Of a DNA stretch of 17,793 nt, positions 7,313 to 13,993 are shown one piece after another. Each line of letters begins with the position of its first letter. The stretch's first letter is position 1. The notes beneath the pieces were generated by a model. The model did not search any database. It was not told the DNA's origin and worked only from the letters and a program-made list of their open reading frames with translations. The stretch is from Rickettsiaceae bacterium (lineage in GTDB: Bacteria; Pseudomonadota; Alphaproteobacteria; Rickettsiales; Rickettsiaceae), in the NCBI GenBank assembly GCA_021741085.1, contig JAIOYM010000013.1:1-17793 (forward strand), given 5' to 3'. A program made the position numbers and the translations under genes.

Positions 7313-10018
7313 ATGCTAAATAATTCTCAAAATACATCGTCTACCGTTGCTGTTGATATTACTCAAGAAATGGAGCAAGCATATTTGGGCTATGCTATGA
7401 GTGTTATAGTAAATAGAGCTCTACCAGATGTGCGTGATGGCTTAAAACCCGTACATAGAAGAATTTTATATTCTATGCACGAATCTGGTTTTCATTATAA
7501 TAAACCTCACAGAAAATCAGCTAGAGTAGTAGGGGATGTTATAGGTAAATATCACCCACATGGTGATTCAGCTATATACGATAGTATGGTTAGAATGGCG
7601 CAAGATTTTTCTTTGCGTTTAAAGTTAATTGATGGCCACGGTAACTTTGGATCTATAGATGGAGACTTTGCTGCTTCGATGCGTTACACCGAAGCCAGAC
7701 TTGCCAAAGTGTCGCATAGCATGTTACAAGATTTAGCTTTTGATACAGTTGATTTCAGACCTAACTACGATAATTCCGAGCAAGAACCAACAGTATTACC
7801 ATCTATTTTTCCTAATATATTAGTCAATGGTTCTGGTGGTATTGCTGTAGGTATGGCAACCAACATTCCACCACATAATCTTGGCGAAGTTGTTGATGGT
7901 TGCTGCGCCTATCTAGACAATAACAACATTACTATAGACGAGCTTGCAGAAATAATAAAAGGACCAGATTTTCCTACCGGTTCAAATATCATAGGAATTA
8001 GAGCAATTAAGAACGCTTACCATACCGGAAAAGGTATAATACTGGTAAGAGGTGTTGCAAATATAGAAGAACACAAAGGTCGCGAATCTATAATCATTAC
8101 CGAAATACCATATATGGTTAATAAAGCCAAAATGGTAGAGAGAATTGCGGAGCTTGTTAGAGATAAAAAAATAGAGGGTATCAGTGATCTTAGAGACGAA
8201 TCTAATATGGCTGGTATTAGAGTTGTTGTAGAGGTTAAAAAAGACGCAGATGCTAATGTCGTGCTAAACCAAATATATAGTTATACGCAACTGCAAAATA
8301 GCTTTGGTATAAATATGTTGGCATTGGATAAAGGTCAACCAAAACTAATGAATCTAAAAGAAATTATAACTGCGTTTATAACCTTCAGGAAAGAAGTAGT
8401 AAATCGCAGAATTATGTTCTTGCTAAGAGAGGCTAGCTTAAGAGTTACAATTCTTATAGGGATTCGTGTTGCTATAGACAATATTGATGAAGTTATCAGT
8501 ATAATTAGAGGGTCACGAGATACCTCTGATGCACGAGAAAAGTTACTTGCAAAAAAATGGCAAATTGATGAAGCTATCGTTCAACTTATACTTCTAACTA
8601 ACGAGGCTAAGGACAATATATCGCAAAATTTCAAATTCACTGAAGAGCAAGTTAAAGCTATTCTTGAAATGCGCTTACAACGTCTTACCGGAATGGAAAA
8701 AGAAAAAGTAGAACAAGAGCTAGCTAAGCTTGCTGAAGATATAAAAGAATATTTTGCAATTTTAAATTCGGAAGAGAAGTTATTAACTATAATAAAAGAA
8801 GAATTAAATAAGATTAAAAATGACTTTGCTACACCTCGTCTCACTCAAATAGAACAACAGGAAATTGGGAATTACGAAATTGAAGATTTGATTAGTCGTG
8901 AAGACATGCTTGTTACCGTGACTTTAGGCGGATATATAAAGAGAGTTCATTTATCTACTTACAAAGCTCAAAACAGAGGTGGTAAGGGCAGAATGGCTGT
9001 AGCAACGATGGAAGAAGTTGATGCTATAGTTGAAATTTTTGTTGGTAGCACGCATACCCCTATGTTGTTTTTCTCGGATGCTGGCCAAGTATATTACTTG
9101 AAATTATACAAATTGCCTTTAGGTACACCTCAATCAAAAGGAAAAGCGTTAGTTAACTTACTCCCATTAAAACCAGGAGAAAGAATTACCAATATTTTAG
9201 CTTTACCTGAAAACCAAGAGGAATGGAAAGATTTATATATATTATTCGCTACTTCTTCGGGTGGAATAAGAAGAAACAGTTTAACTGATTTCTCATATAT
9301 ACCTTCAAATGGTAAAATTGCTATTCGCTTGGAAGACGGCGACTCACTTGTTGGAGTTAGACTTGCAAAAGAAGAAGATCATGTTTTCCTTGCAAGCTTC
9401 TACGGAAAGGCAATCAGATTCCCGATATCAAAACTAAGAGTATTTAAAAGCAGAAGCTCTGACGGCGTTATAGGAATGCGCTTAGCGGATGGCGATAAGA
9501 TCGTTGGCATGACAGTATTAAATGGAACAGAAGCCAGCCCAGAACAAAGAGAATTATATTTGAGTATTCCCCTAGAGGAAAGAAAAGCTATAGCATCTGG
9601 TACAAGTAAATCCTTGCAATTATCATTTGATGATAAAGGAGAAAATGATTTAGACTTCAAGCAAATTGAAGCCATGGCTAAAGAGGAACAGTTTATTCTC
9701 TCCATTACTGAAAATGGTTATGGTAAATGCACATCGGCCTATCAATATCGTGTTACTAATAGAGGCGGAAGTGGCATAACAAACCTTGCTATCTCTAAAA
9801 AAACAGGTAATGTTGTAACAACTATGCCTATACTTAATTCCGACGAATTAATTCTTATTACCAACGGTGGCAAGATGATTCGATCTAAGCTTGACAACGT
9901 TCGTATTACTGGACGTAATACCAGCGGCGTAATATTGTTTAAAACAGCCGAGAAGGAAAAAGTTGTGTCTGCGTCTTTAGTTATTGAAAATGAAAATCTA
10001 GAAAATTCAGAGGAATAG
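7313..10018 (+). CDS. gyrA: DNA gyrase subunit A
   Basis: The breakage-reunion subunit of type IIA topoisomerase; with GyrB it introduces negative supercoils using ATP. The 901 residues match the family. The N-terminal catalytic core carries RALPDVRDGLKPVHRRIL near residue 35, HPHGDSAIYD at 81-90, and the active-site tyrosine Tyr125 in ASMRYTEARL. The positions equivalent to E. coli Ser83 and Asp87 are Ser86 and Asp90, the quinolone-susceptible wild-type state. The C-terminal beta-pinwheel carries QNRGGKG at 553-559, a GyrA-box variant (QRRGGKG in E. coli), which favours gyrase over ParC. The protein ends in an acidic tail. The ATG at 7313 gives a normal N-terminus without a clear Shine-Dalgarno. 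The next gene, ftsA, begins six bases after the stop. Confidence 0.98.
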   Translation: MLNNSQNTSSTVAVDITQEMEQAYLGYAMSVIVNRALPDVRDGLKPVHRRILYSMHESGFHYNKPHRKSARVVGDVIGKYHPHGDSAIYDSMVRMAQDFSLRLKLIDGHGNFGSIDGDFAASMRYTEARLAKVSHSMLQDLAFDTVDFRPNYDNSEQEPTVLPSIFPNILVNGSGGIAVGMATNIPPHNLGEVVDGCCAYLDNNNITIDELAEIIKGPDFPTGSNIIGIRAIKNAYHTGKGIILVRGVANIEEHKGRESIIITEIPYMVNKAKMVERIAELVRDKKIEGISDLRDESNMAGIRVVVEVKKDADANVVLNQIYSYTQLQNSFGINMLALDKGQPKLMNLKEIITAFITFRKEVVNRRIMFLLREASLRVTILIGIRVAIDNIDEVISIIRGSRDTSDAREKLLAKKWQIDEAIVQLILLTNEAKDNISQNFKFTEEQVKAILEMRLQRLTGMEKEKVEQELAKLAEDIKEYFAILNSEEKLLTIIKEELNKIKNDFATPRLTQIEQQEIGNYEIEDLISREDMLVTVTLGGYIKRVHLSTYKAQNRGGKGRMAVATMEEVDAIVEIFVGSTHTPMLFFSDAGQVYYLKLYKLPLGTPQSKGKALVNLLPLKPGERITNILALPENQEEWKDLYILFATSSGGIRRNSLTDFSYIPSNGKIAIRLEDGDSLVGVRLAKEEDHVFLASFYGKAIRFPISKLRVFKSRSSDGVIGMRLADGDKIVGMTVLNGTEASPEQRELYLSIPLEERKAIASGTSKSLQLSFDDKGENDLDFKQIEAMAKEEQFILSITENGYGKCTSAYQYRVTNRGGSGITNLAISKKTGNVVTTMPILNSDELILITNGGKMIRSKLDNVRITGRNTSGVILFKTAEKEKVVSASLVIENENLENSEE

Positions 10019-10024
10019 TTTTTT
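10010..10024 (+). promoter_or_regulatory. ftsA ribosome binding site inside the gyrA 3' end
   Basis: AGGAA at 10011-10015 is part of the last gyrA codons, just before its TAG stop (10016-10018). It sits nine bases upstream of the ftsA ATG at 10025, with six T residues between stop and start. This is one of the few clear Shine-Dalgarno sequences in the window and suggests ftsA translation is coupled to gyrA. Confidence 0.6.
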
Positions 10025-11260
10025 ATGTCCAATAAGGTAGCCAACCTAATAGAAATAGATATAGGTAGTTCTAAGATAACTGCTCTTGCCTGCAATTATA
10101 TAGGAAAGGGTGAAAAATTTAGCATATTGCATAGTTCTATACTGCCTTCCGAGGGGATGGTAGCTGGTTCTATTTTTGATGCAACAAAAGCTGAGCAAAG
10201 TATCGCTAGCGCTATTTATGCTATAGAAAATTCATGCCGCAGAGAAATAAAAGAGGCCATAATATCTTTGCCTGGCGTAGGAGTGCGCTCCTTTTATATA
10301 ACTTACACAATAGTTATAGAAAATAAAACTGTTTCCAACAGCGCAATACAAAAACTGATAAAGGCCGCCGTTGAAAGCTTCGATATAAATAATTACGAAG
10401 TAATTGACGTTTACCCTTTAGAATATATTATAGATGATGTACAGAAAGTACAAAATCCTGTTAACATGGTTGCCAAAAAACTTACGGCTAATGTGCATAT
10501 AGTAGCTGTAGATAGTAATAATCTAGCAAATTTAACCAATTGTTTGGCAAAATATCAAATTGGAGCCAAAAAATTCATCCCTTCTGCCATAGCTTGTGGC
10601 TACTCATGTCTTAGTAAAGACGAACGTGCTAGGGGCTCTATTATAATAGATTTTGGAGCTAAATCTACGAGTTTTTGTATCTTTATCAACTCTAAACCTG
10701 TATACACCTCAGCTATACCTCTTGGTGGCTGGCATATTACTAATGACATCGCAACAGTTTTCTCTATAGACTTAGATACAGCAGAGAAATTGAAAATTTT
10801 ATATGGCTATGTAAATTTAAATAACAGTATAGTTGGTGAAAGTCTTGTCGATTTAGAAGAGATTTCTCCTCAAGGCAATATCGATGGAGATCACATAATT
10901 TCTACAGCTACTCTGGCCCAAATTATCAAAGCAAGAATAGGTGAAGTATTAGCCTTAGTTAAACTTGAATATGACCGTATTGGGATAGATAATTTAGTGA
11001 ATGGCAAAGTCGTAGCTACCGGTGGATGTGCTAATATAAGAAATTTGAAGGAATTAATGGCAATGACTTTTAGAAAACAATCTAGAATAGGTTTGCCTGA
11101 AGTAACTGAGGATAATAAAATATCAGGCAACTTGCATAATTACTCTTCTGCTCTAGGCTCTGTGAAATATTATATTGTAAAATTGTTAGAAAATTCACAT
11201 ATTCAAGAACCAAAATTGTGGCGTAGAATAATAAATTGGTTTTTTGTAGAGACAATATAA
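10025..11260 (+). CDS. ftsA: Cell division protein FtsA
   Basis: An actin-like ATPase that tethers FtsZ to the inner membrane and recruits later division proteins. The 411 residues are typical. The actin fold is visible as phosphate-1 motif EIDIGSSKI (10-18), phosphate-2 motif IIIDFGAKST with Asp209, and adenosine motif VVATGGCANI around Gly333. The C-terminus KLWRRIINWFFVETI is an amphipathic helix, the expected membrane-targeting sequence. The start at 10025 is six bases past the gyrA stop and uses a Shine-Dalgarno within gyrA, so the two genes are probably cotranscribed. FtsA is more usually found next to ftsQ and ftsZ; neither is present here. A hairpin and a repeat cluster follow. Confidence 0.95.
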   Translation: MSNKVANLIEIDIGSSKITALACNYIGKGEKFSILHSSILPSEGMVAGSIFDATKAEQSIASAIYAIENSCRREIKEAIISLPGVGVRSFYITYTIVIENKTVSNSAIQKLIKAAVESFDINNYEVIDVYPLEYIIDDVQKVQNPVNMVAKKLTANVHIVAVDSNNLANLTNCLAKYQIGAKKFIPSAIACGYSCLSKDERARGSIIIDFGAKSTSFCIFINSKPVYTSAIPLGGWHITNDIATVFSIDLDTAEKLKILYGYVNLNNSIVGESLVDLEEISPQGNIDGDHIISTATLAQIIKARIGEVLALVKLEYDRIGIDNLVNGKVVATGGCANIRNLKELMAMTFRKQSRIGLPEVTEDNKISGNLHNYSSALGSVKYYIVKLLENSHIQEPKLWRRIINWFFVETI

Positions 11261-11280
11261 AAAATAGATGTAGGCATAAT

Positions 11281-11310
11281 TAGGGGTTATAAAAGCAGCA
11301 ACACCCCCTA
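11281..11310 (+). terminator. Possible transcription-ending hairpin after ftsA
   Basis: TAGGGGT at 11281-11287 can pair with ACCCCCTA at 11303-11310, with one bulged C and a 15-base loop, starting 20 bases after the ftsA stop. There is no U-tract after it. Its right arm belongs to the repeat unit that begins here, so it may be a by-product of that element. Confidence 0.3.
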
Positions 11311-11526
11311 GCGGAATAAACAAAGCGTCATTGCGAGTGTGAGCTTGCGAACAAACGTGGCAATCCAGCATAAACAACTCTTTTAAATATATATTCAACT
11401 AAAGGTTGGGCGCGCAAACATGAGGAAAGTTAGATAGGAGGGAGTGAATTTGTAGGGGGATGTTGGAGTGTGGGGAGATAGGCGATGAATTTGTGGGGAT
11501 GTGTTGGGATGAGGAGGGCTGTTAAG
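11292..11526 (+). repeat. G-rich duplicated intergenic unit, copy 1
   Basis: About 235 bp, related along its length to 11575-11803. Shared landmarks in order are CCCCTAGCGG, GCGTCATTGCGAG, GTGGCAATCCAG, ACTCTT, GGTTGGGCGCGCAAACATGA, GTTAGAT, GTGAATTTGT, GGGGATGTGTTGGGATGAGG and AGGGCTGTTAAG. The second half is strikingly purine- and G-rich on the plus strand. No frame remains open through it. Confidence 0.85.
11325..11368 (+). repeat. Palindromic element, copy 1 (ATTGC/GCAAT stem)
   Basis: Begins GCGTCATTGCGAG and ends GTGGCAATCCAG. The stem arms are ATTGC at 11330-11334 and GCAAT at 11360-11364. The interior contains TGTGAGCTTGCGAAC, shared with the inverted copy at 11919-11962. Elements with these ends are widespread in Rickettsiales and some other bacteria (recalled, not searched). 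Confidence 0.85.
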
Positions 11527-11574
11527 AATGATTAACTTGCAAGATAAACAACTCTTCTACATAAATACAAAGAA

Positions 11575-11803
11575 AAGCAACATCCCCTAGCGGTAACGCA
11601 GAAGCGTCATTGCGAGAAGCGTTAGCGCCGTGGCAATCCAGGACAACCGACTCTTCAAATACGTATTCAACTAGAGGTTGGGCGCGCAAACATGAGAAAG
11701 TTAGATGGAGGGGGTGAATTTGTGGAGAGATAGGGAGTGAATTGATAGGGAGATGGAGGATAAATTTGTGGGGATGTGTTGGGATGAGGAGGGCTGTTAA
11801 GAG
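11575..11803 (+). repeat. G-rich duplicated intergenic unit, copy 2
   Basis: Second copy of the unit at 11292-11526, in the same orientation, with substitutions and small indels scattered throughout. It contains a palindromic element of a different interior type. A third, truncated copy of the left part starts at about 11811 (CTCTAGCGGTAGCGCAGAAG) and ends after the palindrome at about 11880. Confidence 0.85.
11604..11642 (+). repeat. Palindromic element, copy 2
   Basis: GCGTCATTGCGAG to GTGGCAATCCAGG with interior AAGCGTTAGCGCC. Stem arms are ATTGC at 11609-11613 and GCAAT at 11633-11637. It is nearly identical to copy 3 at 11835-11873. Confidence 0.85.
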
Positions 11804-11834
11804 CGTGGCAAAATCCTCTAGCGGTAGCGCAGAA

Positions 11835-11873
11835 GCGTCATTGCGAGAAGCGTTAGCGCCGTGGCAATCCAGG
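11835..11873 (+). repeat. Palindromic element, copy 3
   Basis: Same interior as copy 2 (AAGCGTTAGCGCC). Stem arms are ATTGC at 11840-11844 and GCAAT at 11864-11868. It lies in the third, truncated copy of the larger unit. Confidence 0.85.
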
Positions 11874-11918
11874 ATAAATGACTCCTTATATACATATTTA
11901 AGAAGAAAGGTTTAATAA

Positions 11919-11962
11919 CTGGATCACCACGCTGGTTCGCAAGCTCACGCTCGTGATGACGC
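11919..11962 (-). repeat. Palindromic element, copy 4, inverted, with compensatory stem changes
   Basis: On the minus strand this reads GCGTCATCACGAG, then CGTGAGCTTGCGAAC, and ends CGTGGTGATCCAG. It is the same type as copy 1, but the stem is ATCAC/GTGAT (plus-strand arms 11923-11927 and 11953-11957) instead of ATTGC/GCAAT. Both changed positions are matched on the opposite arm, so pairing is retained. Confidence 0.8.
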
Positions 11963-12011
11963 GCTAACATATTATCAAACCAAGGCTAGAGCAAAACATT
12001 ATTTTCGTATA

Positions 12012-12067
12012 CCTCCTTTGGCATGAGCAAAGAGCGTGATGACTCTTCTAGCATTACTGCTAGGGGT
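12012..12067 (-). repeat. Diverged palindromic element with CTTTG...CAAAG interior
   Basis: Minus-strand reading begins ACCCCTAGCAGTAATGC and continues GAAGAGTCATCACGC, paralleling the left part of the units above (CCCCTAGCGGTAACGC, GAAGCGTCATTGCG). The rest differs: CTTTG at 12016-12020 faces CAAAG at 12028-12032. A perfect hairpin CTAGCA-TTAC-TGCTAG lies at 12048-12063. It sits just downstream of the tRNA gene and could also influence transcript ending, although no U-tract follows in the tRNA direction. Confidence 0.55.
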
Positions 12068-12130
12068 ACTCTTTTATTATTAAGTTTGATAAGAAGAGGG
12101 GATTTAAGTAAGAACTTGGCGCTAAGAATC

Positions 12131-12218
12131 TGGCGGATGAGGTGGGATTCGAACCCACGGTACCTTTCAGTACGCCGGTTTTCAAGACCGGTTCCTTAAA
12201 CCGCTCGGACACCCATCC
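12131..12218 (-). tRNA. tRNA-Ser (anticodon UGA)
   Basis: An 88-base gene with the CCA end encoded (TGGC at 12131-12134 on the plus strand). The acceptor arms GGATGGG and CTCATCC pair over seven bases, including one G-U. The anticodon stem CCGGT/ACCGG encloses the loop CTTGAAA, with anticodon TGA at 12182-12184 on the plus strand (TCA). The T arm has GGTTCGAATCC. A long variable arm (GTACTGAAAGGTAC) is the hallmark of a class II tRNA and confirms serine. The short open frame overlapping it is not a gene. Confidence 0.97.
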
Positions 12219-12225
12219 ACGTAAA

Positions 12226-12254
12226 TATATAGCAAAATTGAAGTTCAATTACAA
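12226..12254 (-). promoter_or_regulatory. Candidate promoter of tRNA-Ser
   Basis: On the minus strand, TTGTAA (12249-12254) and TATATA (12226-12231) are separated by 17 bases, with the -10 ending eight bases before the tRNA 5' end at 12218. The -35 hexamer is the same as in the candidate sdh promoter at 17400-17428. Confidence 0.45.
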
Positions 12255-12427
12255 GCTTTTTTTATGATTTACCAAGAATAACAGAACTTATAGTCCAGAA
12301 TTAAAATATTCATAGCAAAAAAGTCTGTAAAATAATGTAAAAGCACAAATTTTGGCACTATTCTTTACGCTTATAATTTAATTAAGATCAATTTCCATTC
12401 CAAAAGCTTTATAATTAAAATTTATGT
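12255..12427. other. Non-coding spacer upstream of tRNA-Ser
   Basis: AT-rich sequence with a run of seven T residues near 12257. I see no gene, repeat or stable hairpin in it. Confidence 0.4.
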
Positions 12428-12553
12428 TTAAAACTCTAGGGAAGAGGAAGAAGAACTTTCTTCCGCCAAACAGTCGATTTCATCATACAAGTCACCTCTT
12501 GCTTTGCTAGCATAAACAGATTCAATTTCTATTTGTTTGCTGTTCTCTAGTTT
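12428..12553 (-). pseudogene. Possible 3' remnant of a protein gene (41 codons)
   Basis: The minus-strand frame encodes 41 residues ending in a TAA stop (12428-12430). It is blocked upstream by TAG at 12554-12556 and has no start codon. The readable part has protein-like composition: KLENSKQIEIESVYASK, then RGDLYDEIDCLAEE and a run of six serines before LEF. The local GC content is higher than in the flanking AT-rich DNA. I do not recognise the parent gene. It could be chance. Confidence 0.3.
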
Positions 12554-12556
12554 CTA

Positions 12557-12788
12557 ATCGTGTAATATTTGGCATAATAAATAATTGTGTATTATATTTG
12601 TGTTTTATTAATACTTTAACTAGTATTATATAGGATAATACAGCAAATATATAATATATTACATTATATTATTATTATTTATTATTTTAAAAATTTAGTA
12701 TAAACTATAATAACTAATAAGTTAATATAATAATTATTAAATTTTAGTTGCGTATAAACCAAAACCAAACCCCTTGGAGTATATATTA
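12557..12788. other. Extremely AT-rich intergenic segment
   Basis: Nearly all A and T from about 12590 to 12750, with ATT triplet runs near 12666-12690. It holds a perfect inverted repeat GTATTAT-ATAGG-ATAATAC at 12623-12641. An outer pair AAAATTTA (12690-12697) and TAAATTTT (12738-12745) is probably a composition effect. There is no gene. The segment probably contains upstream promoter elements for the 349-residue gene. Confidence 0.5.
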
Positions 12789-12813
12789 TATAATACATCT
12801 AAAATTACAGAGG
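12789..12813 (+). promoter_or_regulatory. -10 box and Shine-Dalgarno before a leader ORF
   Basis: A perfect TATAAT lies at 12789-12794; the expected -35 position (about 12766-12771) has no match. AGAGG at 12809-12813 is a good Shine-Dalgarno, eight bases before the ATG at 12822. It serves the short ORF rather than the ATG of the long gene at 12860, which has none of its own. Confidence 0.4.
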
Positions 12814-12821
12814 TATTGTGT

Positions 12822-12863
12822 ATGTATTTTCCAGCATCATTTAACAATAGTTACGAAATATGA
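12822..12863 (+). CDS. Possible 13-residue leader peptide, stop overlapping the next start
   Basis: ATG at 12822, in another frame from the following gene, encodes MYFPASFNNSYEI and ends in TGA at 12861-12863. The stop overlaps the ATG at 12860 of the 349-residue gene in the ATGA arrangement typical of translational coupling. It has the best Shine-Dalgarno in the neighbourhood. Alternatively it is the original N-terminus of the downstream protein, split by a frameshift; the NNS motif also appears twice in that protein's tail (NNSFYNNS). Confidence 0.4.
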   Translation: MYFPASFNNSYEI

Positions 12864-13909
12864 GAAAGCATCAATATAAGAATCCACAAAAAGACTTCAT
12901 TGATCCAATGGAATTTAAATATAACCATAACGAAAAACGTAAGGAAGAACTGGATAAACTATTTGAAGATATAGAAAATTTAGAAAAGAAAATCTATAAA
13001 AATCAAAGCAAAACAGATATAGAGCAATTACGTAAAAAGATCAAACAAAGCTTTTCATCGATTCCTTCTGATGGACAAAAACAGATAAGTTATTTAACCG
13101 ATGTAGCAGAAACTCACACTCAAAACTACCCTGAGTTTACCGAAGCTGACAAAATAAAATGTTGGGCTTGGGTTGCATACTTATATAAGTTAAGTATTAG
13201 GGAAAAGGAAATAAGAGAAACTCAAAAAGCTTATGATTATACTTTAAAATCTTTTAGTAATGAATCATCTTATCGTCAAGGAGCAAATTTCATAATTCCA
13301 GAAGAAGATGTAAAGAAGAGTTATGAAGAGCATCAAATTGAAGAAGAACAAAAAAGACAAGAAGCAATTGATAGGTTTAATCCAAAGATTTTTAACAAGA
13401 GAGATGTAACTAAAGAACAGGAAGAATTATTAGAATTAGTGAAAGATTGCTTGTTTGAAACTTTTAATGATAAAAAAATTAAAACTAAAGAGTCTAAACC
13501 CAAAATTAAAAATATAATAAAATTTATTCAAAAGAATTATGTAGAGGACTCTGAAATAAAAAATTTAATAACGTATAAAGTCTTTTTAGAGTGCAAAAAG
13601 GTTCAAATAGGAAATCTAAACCCATTAAAAAAGGTTATAAAGAAACTATTCTCTGAAGATGATGTTGAGAAGATTTACCAGGACATGCTTCAAATGGACA
13701 TACAAGAACTAAAAGAAAAATTGATGGGATTTGATGATAAGAGTACACAGGCTCAATCTGAATCACAACCACAATATAACAACTCATTTTACAACAATTC
13801 TGATCCGTTACATCTCTTCAAATACAATGAAGAGATTGAGGAACATAGCGAGCATATAATGATGGGTACTAATAAATTTGAGCACTCTTTTCCGCAGGAT
13901 AGATGCTAA
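12860..13909 (+). CDS. Hypothetical charged, helix-rich protein (349 residues)
   Basis: I do not recognise this protein. It is rich in Lys, Glu, Gln and Asn, has no signal peptide or membrane segment, and is predicted by eye to be mostly helical. A likely coiled coil lies at about residues 25-65 (KRKEELDKLFEDIENLEKK). A more hydrophobic stretch follows near 105-117 (IKCWAWVAYLYKL), with further charged helices at 155-290. A low-complexity Gln/Ser/Asn linker (about 293-315, with QPQYNNSFYNNS) precedes a short acidic and His-containing tail. An in-frame TAG at 12848-12850 rules out an upstream start; this ATG lacks its own Shine-Dalgarno and overlaps the stop of a short ORF. It lies alone between tRNA-Ser and convergent sdhB. 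A host-directed effector is conceivable but unsupported. Its intact length and normal codon use suggest a real gene. Confidence 0.75.
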   Translation: MRKHQYKNPQKDFIDPMEFKYNHNEKRKEELDKLFEDIENLEKKIYKNQSKTDIEQLRKKIKQSFSSIPSDGQKQISYLTDVAETHTQNYPEFTEADKIKCWAWVAYLYKLSIREKEIRETQKAYDYTLKSFSNESSYRQGANFIIPEEDVKKSYEEHQIEEEQKRQEAIDRFNPKIFNKRDVTKEQEELLELVKDCLFETFNDKKIKTKESKPKIKNIIKFIQKNYVEDSEIKNLITYKVFLECKKVQIGNLNPLKKVIKKLFSEDDVEKIYQDMLQMDIQELKEKLMGFDDKSTQAQSESQPQYNNSFYNNSDPLHLFKYNEEIEEHSEHIMMGTNKFEHSFPQDRC

Positions 13910-13953
13910 GCTAATTAAATGGACGCAGGCACCAAGATTGCAACATTAACTTG

Positions 13954-13983
13954 ATTCTCATGGGCTATTTTTGCCCCAAGAAT
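13954..13983. terminator. Possible bidirectional terminator between convergent genes
   Basis: In the 84-bp gap between the 349-residue gene and sdhB, ATTCT (13954-13958) and GGGC (13962-13965) can pair with GCCC (13973-13976) and AGAAT (13979-13983) around loop TATTTTT, with a small internal loop. No U-tract follows on either strand, so termination is uncertain. A second inverted repeat, ATAACAT-C-ATGTTAT at 13988-14002, overlaps the sdhB stop. Confidence 0.35.
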
Positions 13984-13993
13984 TAACATAACA

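Noticed and set aside
7553..7582. Quinolone-resistance substitution in gyrA
   Set aside because: Ser86 and Asp90 (E. coli 83 and 87) are the susceptible residues.
9742..10095. Minus-strand frame spanning the gyrA-ftsA junction
   Set aside because: Antisense to two well-supported genes; no family signature.
11195..11398. Minus-strand frame of 67 codons after ftsA
   Set aside because: It runs through the ftsA 3' end and a palindromic repeat; no protein-like conservation signal.
11292..11962. CRISPR array
   Set aside because: The direct copies are unevenly spaced, long and diverged, some are inverted, and there are no uniform spacers or cas genes.
12060..12248. Minus-strand frame of 62 codons
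   Set aside because: It overlaps the tRNA-Ser gene completely; the sequence is explained by the tRNA.
12131..12859. tRNA-associated integrated element
   Set aside because: I found no integrase gene and no second copy of the tRNA 3' end that could serve as an attachment site.
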